From contig NC_066837.1 in NCBI RefSeq assembly GCF_001640805.2, positions 25,804,002 to 25,868,001 of the forward strand: a stretch of DNA of 64,000 nucleotides, in the 5' to 3' direction. The DNA is from Lates calcarifer (taxonomy: Eukaryota; Chordata; Actinopteri; Centropomidae). The notes below the pieces were generated by a model. That model did not search any database and was not told the DNA's origin. It was given only the letters and a program-made list of their open reading frames with translations. Positions 35,766-56,900 of this stretch are shown here, piece after piece; within the stretch, counting starts at the first letter, position 1; each line of letters begins with the position of its first letter. The translations under genes were made by a program, and so were the position numbers.

Positions 35766-37242
35766 AAAATCTACTTTAATACACTTTGAAACAAGAGTAC
35801 AACAAAATAGAATATACTTCAAATGTTGAATATAAACAGTTCAGTCTGAACACAAACATCTTTCTATTGTCCCTCTTTTTAGATAAAAAATAAAATAATG
35901 AAATGTAGAGCCAAAATGGCACAGACTGTTCTGACAAATTGTTTTAAGGGTGAAGTAAAATGACCTGGGATCCACAGTGATTCATTTTCCGCAACCATTT
36001 TGCATAACTTGTGATTTTCAATGCCTCTTTTAAAAAAATGTAAATAACTGATTCATCTCATTTGTGATTTGAGTGTAAACACACTGCTACTACTTCTTGG
36101 ATTCTTTTCTTTCTGAGTCATGGCAGCATGCATGGCTCTGAGTCCTGTTCTTGGCATTTCCATGCAGCTGGACTGTGTCAGGTTGTGAAGAGGAGAGCAA
36201 ACAAAAAAAATATATATACTGAGACATCGCCAAGATCCTTTTGTCAAATACATGTGAAGCCTAGAGATTTTCCTAGATGCTGGAAGACACACTGCAAGCA
36301 ATCTGGTCACTGATCTACAACATGTTACCATTTCTCCGTATGAGCATTAACAGCCTGTTAGACAGAGGAGCTAATGATAAAGACAAATATTAGATTCCCT
36401 AGTTTCAATAATACTGTGCTTGGTACAAGGTATCAAAACACAAAAACAAATTTTAGCTTACTGTTCAGACAATATATGAAAAAGAAAATTAAAATTAAAA
36501 TCTAAGGCTGTTCTGTTAACTTTAGCTCCATAAACTGTATAGTAGAGATATATATAAATATGTACATACACAACCATTTTCTGTCTGATATCGACCCTTG
36601 TCAAAGCTTCTGTCAGCTTCTGCCTCTCTCTCTCATGTAGCACCACCCATACTTGATCTGCACAGTGATATAAGTAAAAAAAAAAAAAAAAAAATTAAGT
36701 TGCTGGTTTTAACATCCATAGAGGCAAAATTAGAAACAAATGCTTTCTACAAAAGTTTCATTACACCCCCCAACACTCGTTTTTTAAATGTGATAGTTCA
36801 CATTTTGGTTGGTTGTAATTATTTGCCTTGTTTTGTAGTGTTTCAGCTTTTTTTTTTTTTTTCAAGGTTCTTCCCAATCTGAGTCAGTGATAGCGATCCA
36901 TTTAGAAGGCATCAATTGTAGTGATCAAGGTTGGTCCCTTCACCTTTCCCAACAAGTCCCTTTGAAGTCTGTGTGTATTCCTATGTTGCATGGTGCAGTT
37001 TGGGCTCCAAACACAACACTCAGAGGTTTCAGTGTGGTTGTGAAGGAGAGCGACTTAGTACAGTTTAAGTCGTAGGCAGCAACAGGGAAGGTGTGAAGAC
37101 AGGTTGAGGACTAAAATCAGACCTTCAGGAGTCTTTAAAGTCTCACAGACTACTGCTGGTTGTTATAAGAGTAAAAATGACTTCAGACAAACTAACCCTC
37201 TCTGGCAGAGGGGGAAGATGGGTACTGGTAAATGTGCACACT
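35766..37242 (-). other. elf2: Probable elf2 3' UTR
   Basis: Following the elf2 stop codon at 37243 there is 1.5 kb of AT-rich sequence with homopolymers (A18 near 36676, T-run near 36849). A plausible ATTAAA signal on the minus strand lies near 35771 (plus-strand tttaat). The long UTR is typical of ELF factors, but the end is not certain. Confidence 0.35.
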
Positions 37243-45544
<8,302 letters not shown>

Positions 45545-45613
45545 GACTCATGCTCCCCAGGGATCACGCAGCCACAGCAATTTGCCACAGCTCCTCTGTC
45601 TAGTGGCCTCCAC

Positions 45614-48600
45614 CTGTATGGCGATGGCCCCCAGAGAGACAAGAAACATTTGGTAAAGAAAATTTTTTAAAACAACAAATTATGTAACAAAATAATAATA
45701 TACGAGTAGATTTTGTGTGAACTAAAGTTAGCCTATTTCCCTATTCACGACAATCAAGGCAGGTCTACGAGTCTCAGAGTTGCGGATGTCTAGCTGACGT
45801 CACTGCAACCTGATAAATTCTTTATAAAATCAAAGTTATCAAATCAAAATGTAACAACGCCTTCCTCCATCTGTTCCAACTGTCATCTGAGGTCTCACTG
45901 ATGGTGCAGGATCTTCTGCATCTCTTTCATCTCTTCCCTTCTGGCTCTGGCCTGCAGGAAGTGCCTGTCTGCTATTACAGGAAGAAATGCACTGACAGGA
46001 AGCCAAGTCATTCCCTCAAAACACGCACAGTGTCGAGTGGAAGATCGAGCCAGGGTAGACTGGAGCCATGGTAACAGTTGCTAAGAACCACAGGGCCTAC
46101 AGTTCCTGTTCTGTGCTGCTCTGCCTGATGACAATAGGATATAAGACAAAGGAAAGGCCGGTGCATGGGGAGGCAGGCAGATAAATAAACGCAGCATGTT
46201 GCCATTTAAACCTACTTTTACTTTGCTTAGTTCTTAAAGGGCTGGCTTGGCCACTGGCCTGCTGGGACTGGATACATTCTTCCAGTGGTGAGAACACAGC
46301 TTTCAAAATGGAATGAAAATGAATAAAAAGTAACTTAAGGTGTCAGTGAACTTCAGACAAAATGGTTGGTGAATCATCAAACAAGTGTCTGAAATCCCCT
46401 CCTGCCAAATCTTTGCAACAGCAGAAGCAACCATTCACTAAATCTTTCCCTAGAACAGCAGTGTACATAGGGCTGTATTCAGGCAGATATTCCATATATC
46501 CATAGAATAGTATGGAAGGTGGTAATTTTTCTGGCGTTTCCAAAATCAATAACACAAAAGCAAAACCCAACCATTCAACATTACTGGCGGGGTTACAGGA
46601 TACAACTATCTCAGAGTTTAGGCTAGTATTAGCTGTTGCTCTTTATTGGATGTGGGGAACCTCATTTAAACTCATTTTCAAGCAGCAATATATTTACCAA
46701 AAAACACTGGTTAGCCCTCAGTCTAAAAGCCATTTCACATGGCATTAAGAGCAAAACACACAGTTTGAAAATATGCAAACTATAAGCCATAAATCTGACC
46801 TCTATCTTGCATGTCCATGTACCTTACCTAAGCCAAATGGAGTCATGCTGGAATAAAGTCTGATCTTAAATTTTTCCATATTATACTATGTAATACCTCT
46901 ACCCCACAGTGCATGAACAATGCTACTTCTCTATTTCCATGTCTTCTACACGAATCATCTGTTACAATGCTAATTTTTGCTTAGGACATACAGCTTTAGC
47001 CTCAGTCTTTTAATGTGATATCATGTATGCAGCTATTAAGTGCATATTTAAGATCAAAGAGTTTTCATTTTAAAACATGCCAATTAACAGTCAAGAAACA
47101 ATAAAAAGTCAATCAGACACAATGTTTTTAACCAACTCATGGAGATCATATCAATTTTAATAAGCTAGTTTGTTCCACTAGAGACTCTCTCATTTAATGA
47201 GAAGCTGCTTTTGTCTATCTGTGTCTGGAACTGAAGAATTTTGAGGAGGTAAATATGCCCCTGTTTTCATTGCAAACTACGTATATGCCCTACAACAATG
47301 AAAAGCTCAAAAGGCATAGTGACAGTTACTAAAGGTGACGGGACTTAGAACACTTCCAGTGGTGATGGGTTGGATGTATGGAGGTGACAGGGCTTGAAGT
47401 TCTCCCTGCAAGCTCAAGCTCTTTTTTCAAGCTTCACACAACTACTTCCACCACTTTTCACGTGAATGACTTAACACAACACCATGAATGAGGAGAGATT
47501 GTCTGAAAGTGTACATCATTATTCCTCTTAGTCCAATCCTCACATCTCTGTCCTCTCTATGACAGCAGGCATTTCACTCTGGCTTCAAGTGTGGCTGTTC
47601 AGAACAGCTATAAACACTTTTGCCTTTAGATGTTCAAACAACACTTGTTTATTTGAAGCATGCTGGGCCTTTTATTTTCAACATAAACAGTTTCCCAAAC
47701 AGAACAAACTCCATTCTCCTCCAGAACCACAGCACCTCCCCATTTATAGTCTTATATACCCTCTGCTTAAAGATAATCCTACACAAAAATTCTTTCAATT
47801 CTTCAGTAGGCACAAAGACAAGGATTAGGAATGACTCTTTCTCACTGACACTTTAATCTCTCAGCATTTTTCAGTGCACAAGCAGTAACTTATTTTAAAA
47901 TACCCAGAACACAATGTAAAATTAATGCTTGATCCAGGGTATTTTTAATTTTGTACAAACCTACTGGAGCCGCCTGATCATACAGCATCTTCTGACATGG
48001 AGTGTACGAGCATGTGCTCAGTTACTCTAACTGCTGTATAATAGATGAACTGTGCCAGGCCAGTGTTCCCTCTGCTACTGAGACCAACATGCTGTCAGCT
48101 CAGATGGAAACCCTCTGTTCAATTATTAAAACGCATACAACACACTGTCATCTGAGTTGTATGTACTGTTTCTGGTGCAGTCCCAGAAAATCAGAACAGG
48201 TTGACACTTTGTGCTACCAAGTTTCTTTTCTGAAGTTAAATTGTAAAGACCACAGAGGAACAGGCAATCTGACTCCAATTTCCATTGTAAATCACCCATT
48301 CTAAATTAGTTTGAATATTTCATGCTTCACCTGTTATTCCATGCTTCTTGCTCTCTGGCACAGAAACAGGCTCACCAAAGACAGGTGTGCACATATCCTG
48401 TGGTATGTGCATTATTTTACTGTTAAACTGACAGCAGTTATTATGTAAGTTCATGGAAGAGTTGGAGATTGTGACACACTGGGTTTTTGTAATCTATCCA
48501 GCCTATCTCTCCTTTCAATAGAAAGCGAGTTAGACAGAGATTGAAAGGGAGTGTCAAAGTACAGAGTTCGGTATGTGGTACTGTATGTTTCCCCTTGGTC

Positions 48601-51600
48601 AACAGAATGATTTGGCATTAAAATGGCAGCACAGATCTCTCTGGATCAGCCTGAGCAAAAACTTTATTTTCACCCACTAAGAGAACATTCATCTTTGTAG
48701 ACAAATGCAGACCCTCCGACAACTGCATAATACAAGGGGCAGTGTCACATGGAGTATGCAACATGCTTACTGCAGGGAGAGTTCTGAAATGAGTGAATCA
48801 CATGTGCACACACAAAGGCAAACAGAGACAAAATCCGTTAGGAGCTGAGTCTCTTAAACAGGACTTGCAGGTTTGCGTTGAACAAGTATTACAGGACCTG
48901 CTGGATGACTGTGAGCACGTGGCTGCCTTGATGGTTCTCAGCTCAAACATAAATGAGTCAAGAACTTGCATTATTACCATTTAAACAAATCATTTCATTT
49001 GGAAACTACCCGCAGATACTTGTCACGTTACAAGCAGAGGAATTAATTGTTTTATAGATCAAAACACAGTCACAGCAGTCCATCAATGTGACCTTTTCAC
49101 TCCTTTAAGTTAGCTACTAGTCATGTTGGTATTCTAGGAATTTTAAGTATTACTGCTGCAATGAAAAGAATTCTGGACAAGAGATATAGCTACATGCTTT
49201 AGCCATAAGTGACTGAGTTCACTTTTAACTTTTGATTACCAGGATGACAAGTAGTTTGATTCTATTACAAATGTTGCTTTGGTTCATGGTGAGTCAGTAG
49301 CAGTCTCAAGACTTAACAAGATACAGCATAGTCATCCTGACAGGCAAACTTTCCCACGACGACATCCCAACAAACACATGAAAACTAAAAGGAAAAAAGT
49401 ACAAACTTGCCTTGTCACAGAAAAGTCCATGTGACTCATATTGTAGGCTTGAATCTTTACTTGTCTGCTGTATAAAAATCCACAAAGAGACAAGGAGGAG
49501 AACGAAAGAATGGGTTGTGCTGCCTTGCCATGGTGGGATAAAGTAACATAACTTTTTCTGTATCCTTCTCTGTCTCTCTCTCTCTTTTGCTTTCTCCCTG
49601 TCTGACTCTCCCACACCTCTGTCTGACATCCATCCATCCATCTGGCCGTCCATCTCCTCTCCCTGCCTGCATGCTCGCTTGTCTGCCTGTTCCCTGGGTG
49701 GAAGGAACCTCTCAGAGCGACTCAGCACTTCTCAGACCCTGCCCTGAGCTGAGCTCAGATCACATGACAAGGGTGGAACACACACACACACATACACAGA
49801 AAAACAGAGAAACACACACACACAGAGTCACATGATCTTTCAACAACAGAGCTTTTGTTCCAAGTAACTGGGGCCGCTGGTAAAGATACAACGCCCTGCC
49901 TTGTGCCCTGCCCTGCCCTCCTGCAGTACACAGACATACACACTGATGACACAATGAGCAAATACATCGCAGAATTTACTTGACATCAACCCAGCCCATA
50001 CACACACATTTTACTGTAACTCAGTTGCTACAATGTCGTCCTTGATCTGTGTTATTTCTCCCGTGACCCTAATGCTAGTTTCTTGTGACTCATTTTCACT
50101 GCTTGGAAGGTTTTAAGATATTTATTAAAACTGGTCTTGGGGCCCAAACTTCTGAAATGTTTGTTCTACAATATAAGTTATGGTGATGTCTAGTATCTCA
50201 CTGGTGACATTTTGAAGAGGAATGGGTGAAACCATCATGAAAACACACTAGAAAGGCAACAAACTGCATACTAACAAGTAATCTACAACTAAACTAAATT
50301 AACTATATCATCATATAACCAAGCGTTGTCTATAAGATACACCAGATTCTTTGGCCTCAATATGTCAATAGTTTGGTAAAATTAGCCTTTTACATGATGT
50401 AGTTGGAAATGATTATTCTTTGCCTTCTGATACTTTAAATAACATAAACCGTTTCCATCTTAGTGTCAAGTGCTTTCATGCAAAGGTAATGCATTAACAA
50501 AGAAACTCTTTACATTGTAAACATGACATGAATGCCACATTAAACCTTAGTTTAATTGGTGATATGACTTGGTATAATGTTACTGTACACTACTTACAGT
50601 AAGTGGTTCAGAGTTGTTATAGAGTTACAAAAAATTATTATTTTGATATTGATTAATCTACATTTTATTTCCCCAATCACTGATGTTTATCAGTAAATAG
50701 CAAAGAGTTTAAAGTGTTTTGTTTGACCAGCACTACAAAACTCAAAGATATTTTGCAACGCACACTAAGAACAGCAGAAAACATTTTCTTTTGAGAAGCT
50801 GGAACCAGTGAATTTTATGCAATTTTTGCTTTAAAAAGTACAACATTTAGTAATTATACAATAACAAAAATTGTAGAATCATTTTCGATTGATCCACTAA
50901 TTGTTTCAGCTACAATATGTCATGACCACCACTGCACTCTTCAACATACACACTACAAGCTTCCCTTTGTAACATCCAAGCCCAACATTTGTGGTTTCTT
51001 TCTATCAGCACTCTCTCTCCTCTCCTATAACCCATCAAACGACCATCTTCATGGCACCAGTCCTTGGACTCAGTGTCTGTATCTGGTCTTTTCTCAACAA
51101 GCCTCTCATGATTTAGCTCCAACACTCAGGGACGACTGTGGCCACCCAGCAGAAACCTTCAGACCACAGCTCAACTGTTAGCTAAGACTGCAGGATATAC
51201 CAGCTGAGCAAAAGGCAGCCTGGTCAATAATTTACTGGTACTAGACACTCAACTTAAGCTCACACTGGAGACAGCAGGTCCAGGCCTCTGGCCTCTGTTC
51301 ACTAAACAACACAGCTCAAAACTGTAAATTCCAGCAGCCCATGGACCTGTAACTAAAAAAATAATAATACTGTGCGACACCTGGACATTGGATGATGCTC
51401 TTTCATAGTGTATTCCAAAATAGTATCCACAGGTAGATAAGGATTATATAAACTATAAGAGGAACAATTCAATGTTTTTCATACATCAACCATAAGTTGA
51501 AAGTTATACTCTGTTAATCATTTGAGTAATTTTAATGTAATTTTTATTAAAATGTCCAAAAAGCTCACCAAGTGATGATTTTCCTTCCAGTTGACCAATT

Positions 51601-52367
51601 TTAAGACACTGAGTTATTTGCCATTATTATTATTTGTCATTGTTTTTTCGCAAACACTCCAACTAAATTACATGAATGTCAAGTAAAATACGGAGAGAAG
51701 TAAATCCTTGCACCAGCAGTTAACTAATTTAAATTTTCAACGAGTAGTGAAAACATGGAAAAATCTATTTACAAAGTCTCACCAATGTGACAGCATGTCA
51801 CCAGCATCAATGGCCTATTTATCACCACCTGTTACTACATTATATTGCAGGCTAACAATACCATGCACTCACTTGCTATCCAACAAAACCTATGTAGTTT
51901 CTGTGTGTTGACACTAATCTTGTTTGCTTGTGGTAATACCTCTGACACATAAAAAAGTAATGAGGTCAGATCCAAGATCAAAGTTGATTACAACAGTAAG
52001 AGTGTGACAGGCATGTACAGCCACTTACAGGGGGAATTCACTGTTGCGATGGTACCTTTGCTCTTCAGACCACCTAATCTTATCAATGAATTGTCAGCCA
52101 GCTCTGTCTTTATTTACATAGTTATTTCACAATAGTATATTACCAACTGGTCACGAAATGTTGTACTACAAGGCGCATTACAAGAATATTAATTTATGAG
52201 AACACGTCGCACACAGGCGGCTGCTGAATAGAAACAGAAACTGAATAATGACATTAACTTAGCTACCGTTAGCTAGCTGAGTTAGCACTGTGACAAAACC
52301 AAGCTGTCAGAAAAGAAACACAACAAACCATGTGGCTAATGCTGGCTAATCAGGTCACCTCACTTAC
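45614..52367 (-). other. elf2: elf2 5' intron, no gene supported
   Basis: This 6.8-kb stretch lies between the exon carrying the long-isoform start (acceptor at 45614) and the upstream non-coding exon (donor at 52367). I see CT-rich and CA-rich runs at about 49560-49830 and scattered short ORFs with low-complexity translations. I found no exon, RNA gene or intact mobile element. Confidence 0.45.
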
Positions 52368-52740
52368 CGTGAAATCCTTCTTTTTGCCTCTCACTGGCAG
52401 CCAACTTAGTTAACAGGAGCAGCCTGACGTTAGCTGGCTGGCTAATGGGAGTTTACGCTGTGTGTTTGTGTGTATGTGTGTGTGCGTGTGTGACATCCAA
52501 TAACCTCTCGCTTCCTCGCTGGACGACTCAGCTCTGCTGTGCTGCTGTCAGGCGGAGAAGTCCCGCTGCTAATGGTAACGCTAGCTAACCTGACGTTAGC
52601 TGTCTGTATCCATAATGAGGAGCCGTGGAGCCTGCAGACAGAGAAGTATGAAGACCTCAATGCCCCTGGTGTTTCATGTGGGATGGTAAATGAATAGAGG
52701 AGCCGCTGTGTAGCTGCTTCCCTCCCCTGCTAACCGGAGA
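52368..52740 (-). other. elf2: Probable elf2 5' non-coding exon
   Basis: On the minus strand a strong donor (TTCACG followed by GTAAGTGAG) ends at 52368. The sequence upstream of it is GC- and CpG-rich, unlike its surroundings, and has no long open frame. An acceptor for the next exon (catacag at 45614) matches. The transcription start is estimated near 52.7 kb. Confidence 0.55.
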
Positions 52741-52741
52741 C

Positions 52742-52800
52742 TGACTCAGTTGTCAGTTTACTCTCCGCTTGTTCAGGCAAATTACACTCATGACGTCACG
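52742..52800 (-). promoter_or_regulatory. elf2: elf2 upstream promoter elements: palindromic CRE and AP-1-like site
   Basis: TGACGTCA, a full CRE palindrome, is at 52791-52798, and TGACTCA, an AP-1 consensus, at 52742-52748. Both lie just upstream of the inferred start of the non-coding exon and only about 240 bp from the mgarp polyadenylation signal. Confidence 0.5.
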
Positions 52801-53040
52801 GCGTACAATAAACAATCGGAGCTGACCAGAATAAACTCTCACTTTTTATTATCGAGTTAAAAAAAAAAAAAACATGCATTCATTAACGTACACTAATAAT
52901 AATAATGTAAACTAATACTAGTTATCTGTCTCCACCAAGTGAACTAGGATCACTATAGTACAACTACTATTTAATAGGTTACGGGTTAACACGAGAATCA
53001 TTTCAAGCACCGCAAAACTGAGTTAGAGTTTATACATGAC

Positions 53041-53046
53041 TTTATT
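53041..53046 (-). other. mgarp: mgarp polyadenylation signal (distal form)
   Basis: Plus-strand TTTATT is AATAAA on the minus strand, giving a 3' UTR of about 0.9 kb after the stop at 53924. Confidence 0.5.
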
Positions 53047-53923
53047 TGAAGCGTCTATGTGAACACATAATCATGACAACACAGACAATATACTTGACTG
53101 AAACGAAAGAAAACTCGTAGGGTACATTAAATATTGAATATATTATTATAATATATAGTGAATATATATATGCAGTGCACCGACAAATATATGTAAAACT
53201 ATGCATCCACCTGCAACTCTCAGAGAATTAGAAGCATGTTACTGTTCAATATATTCATCTAGTGAAAGGGTACAATATCAAGTTATTTCAGTTTGAACCC
53301 ACTTATAATCTATTCATCAATCTTTCTCTGTTACAGAAGTTAAAATATAGACAACGATAACACAAACATAGAAATTAGATATGCACCAAAATGTGGACAT
53401 GGTATTGATATCAGTTGATATCAGCCTTAAAATGTCAAATATATATATATCTCACCTGATACAACGATTAAGTTGGTGTCTCAGGAAAAGTATAATGGTC
53501 TTAAAATAGTTGTGCCTCTTTGTGCATTTGTACTATGACAAGAGTGAGAAAAATGCATTATTGTTGATATCATTTCAGCAATGCACTACCACATAAAAAT
53601 CATGGCAGAATTTCTAGATATTGGTACAAACTACTTCTACTGCCTATTATAGCACCTCTAAGACATGTATGTTCTAGTCAACTGGTCATGAAAAGCTTTG
53701 CAATAGTGGCACCTAGAGGACAAGAGACATAATGGGAATCATATTTCATAAATGCTAATACAGAATGAACAGAAAGAGAATTTACAAGAAACTCTGTGAT
53801 AACAACAGAAAGGACACATTAGTTAGTTAAACCTGTGGTTACTTCTCTTCATGTTGTTTTCATGGTTCATCCTCAGCTTGACTGACAGATGGGAGTGTTG
53901 TGGAAGGCACGCTGTCTGTCATG

Positions 53924-56900
53924 TCATGACGGGACGGTCACCACCACCATTGTCTCTGTGGCTGCAACAAAAATCACAGTTCCAGTTTTGTAGAGTAGGA
54001 ATTCATTAATTGGATGCACACAGCTATATGATTTTGCATCATAGTTGTCCTAGAGTTTAAATAAGTAGAATGGACATTTGTTGTTCAATCAATTTCAAGT
54101 GTCAGTGCAATTTAAGGAGAGTTCTGAGAAAAGTATAGGAGTGTATATGAGTCACACTGGCCTCACCAACTGAACATTTCAATGTAGCTGTCTGAGAATA
54201 ATACTTATCCTGAAGATGTCCATTCTACTATTTCTAGTTCTACACAGACAGCTGTGTCTATAATTATGCTCCTTTTAACTGATTACCTTCTGAACTGCAC
54301 TATTACATCACTGAGCAGCTTTTTACAGTCCAGACAGACACCTTTGGTTCTGTGGATATAGACAGAAATACATCTGGTGAGAGCCAAATACAGTGTAGAC
54401 TCTGATTCTGTCATCTTTGAGCACAGTGGTTATCAATTTAGCCACACTGTGTTCTTTATTATGTTTTGTTAATATGGTGTTCAAAAATGAAAATGAATCT
54501 AGAAATCTTGTAGCACCTGTCCAGGGTGTACCCTGCCTCTCACCCTATGTCAGCTGGGATTGGCTCCAGCCACCTGTGACCCTTGAGGACAAGCAGTAAT
54601 GGATGGAGGGCAATCGTGTAGTCCCCACAAGTGCTGTATACTGGTACCCAGTGACAGCACAACTGAGGATAATGGTTGCATTGTCATCTAGTGGTCATCT
54701 TCAAGAACAACTGCACTGAGGTCAATTGTAGTGCAGAAACCTCAGAGATTAAAACACCCAGTCCCTGTAACATGCAGATGCACTTAATATTTGATGGAAG
54801 CTAGGTCTACATGTTTCTAATAAGGTTTAATGCAGTGGTCTAGTTATTACACCTGCTTTGATAGGGACTGATTAAGAGTCCTTTAATGCATGTCTGTCAA
54901 TTCTTCAGTGATGTAAATATTGTAAATAGTTACACCTGAGATTAACAAGTCAGTGTGTCTGCTGTGACAAACATTTACTGTGCTGCCATCTAGTGTCCAA
55001 AACTCTGACAGATTTGTAATGTCAAACTGTTTTGTCTTCCTGGAAAATAATAATGAAAATCTGATAACACTTTTTAAAATATCATTAATCAATATATTAC
55101 TTTAAACAAATATTATTTATATATCTATAATATTTGTCAACAATTATAACTTTACCTACCTAGACATATTTAATATTATATCTATAGTCATTCATTTTCT
55201 GTTTATCCACCAGCCTCCACATGAGGATTTACAGTTGCTGACAAATACATTAATAAGACTGAATAGCTGCTTACAACTACATTATAATGTGTTATAAACT
55301 ATTTATTAAATGTTTATATGCTGTTAAACAGGGGCTTTAATTAAAGGCTATAAAGTGGAGTGTAAACCTTCCACACCCTACCCTACTTACCTTAGTAAAT
55401 TACTTTTCAAATAATACAAGCTGTAACAGTGGATGTAATTAATCTTAAAGATATCAAAACAGGGTTAAAGGTACATTATGTACATTTGGAACATAGCTAA
55501 TTAACATTTCATGGAATTACATGTGCATTATTGTGATTTCATGAATTTATTAGATGCACACACTTATTTGATTTTACTGTATCATGTTTAAATTCAGATT
55601 ATCCACTTTTCAGTCTCACAGGCTTGTTTGAGCTATGAAACATGAAAAACAGACAGCTGCAAAAATGGAAACGTTCTTGTGGACTGGTGAATCTATGTTA
55701 ACATTTCAAGCTAATCTGGTCATTTCTGATTGGTTCTAAGTTAATTCCACTTATATACAAAGTCCCAAACAATTCTCAATTGATTATTAAACAGTGGTGT
55801 AGTACTGTAGTATTCTAGATTTAATAAAATGATAGGAATATATATTATGTAGCATTATGTACTATTATGTTAAAATAGGCATGGGGTGTCAACTGTTGAC
55901 TGGCAGCCTATATGTTCTTACTTTGTCCCTCCACCAGTGACACCTCCTCCTTGGCCTCATGTGTTATATCCACTGCCCCGTCACTGACGAGCTCCCCTCC
56001 CAAAGCAGCAGGTGGCACCACCTCCTCTCCAGCTGAAGGAGCAGAGTGGCAGGAGTGGCAGTGCTTTGCCTCATGTACTGGAGCCTTTGATGTAGATTCT
56101 GGTTCAGCAGTGGAAAGAACTTCCAGATTGGTTGCAGTGGAGGCTGCCGCCAGCTGAGTCATGTACACAACTGCTGCAGCTTCACTGTGTGTTGACACAA
56201 CTTCAGGTGCCTCCTCGGCTGAAGCTTCACTTGCTCCCTCCTCCACTGATGTCTCAGCAGCAGGTGTGATCTCCTCTGATGAGGGGGTGGCCTCTTCAGC
56301 AGGTGAAACTTCATCAGCTGAATCTTCAGGTGGGGCCTCTGTAGAAGAAAAAGCTTCTTCAGGAGCAGCCTCAGCAACTGGTGCCTCATCCTCATCTCCC
56401 ACCCTCTCCACTGTGGAGGCTGAGGCTGTAGCTTCCTCAGGAGGAGCCGCAGCTGCTTCCTCCTCCTCTGCTGCAGCAGGAGCAGATGCCACTTCTTCAG
56501 CAGACGGAGCTTCTGCAACTTCTACATCAGTCACTCCCTCAGCAGCACTATCCTCTGCAGACTTCAAATCCTCCTCGCTCACTGCAACAGCTGCCTCTTC
56601 AGCTGCTTCCTTAGCCAGGACTTCTGGTTCTACCATCTCCAGTGCGGTCTGCAAACCTTTTCCATCTTCCTCTATTTGTTGGACAGTGTTCACCAGACTG
56701 GTCTCACCAACAGAAGCTGCTGCGATCTCAACTGTGGAGCCGGCCAAGATCTTCACAGCTGTGAGCAGATCTGGCATAGACTCTGAATCAGGGAAGGAAA
56801 ACAGGAAATAATAAAGATATTTTGTACAGAAACAACATTCCAATAGCCAATATCCAGTAAAATTGCTTTAACATCAATATAAAAATATCATTTATCAAAT

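Noticed and set aside
56161..56811. Plus-strand 216-codon Ser/Ala-rich open frame
   Set aside because: It is the reverse reading of the mgarp Ala/Glu-rich exon; low-complexity GCN codons leave the opposite strand open by chance, and the minus frame has matching splice sites and homology context.
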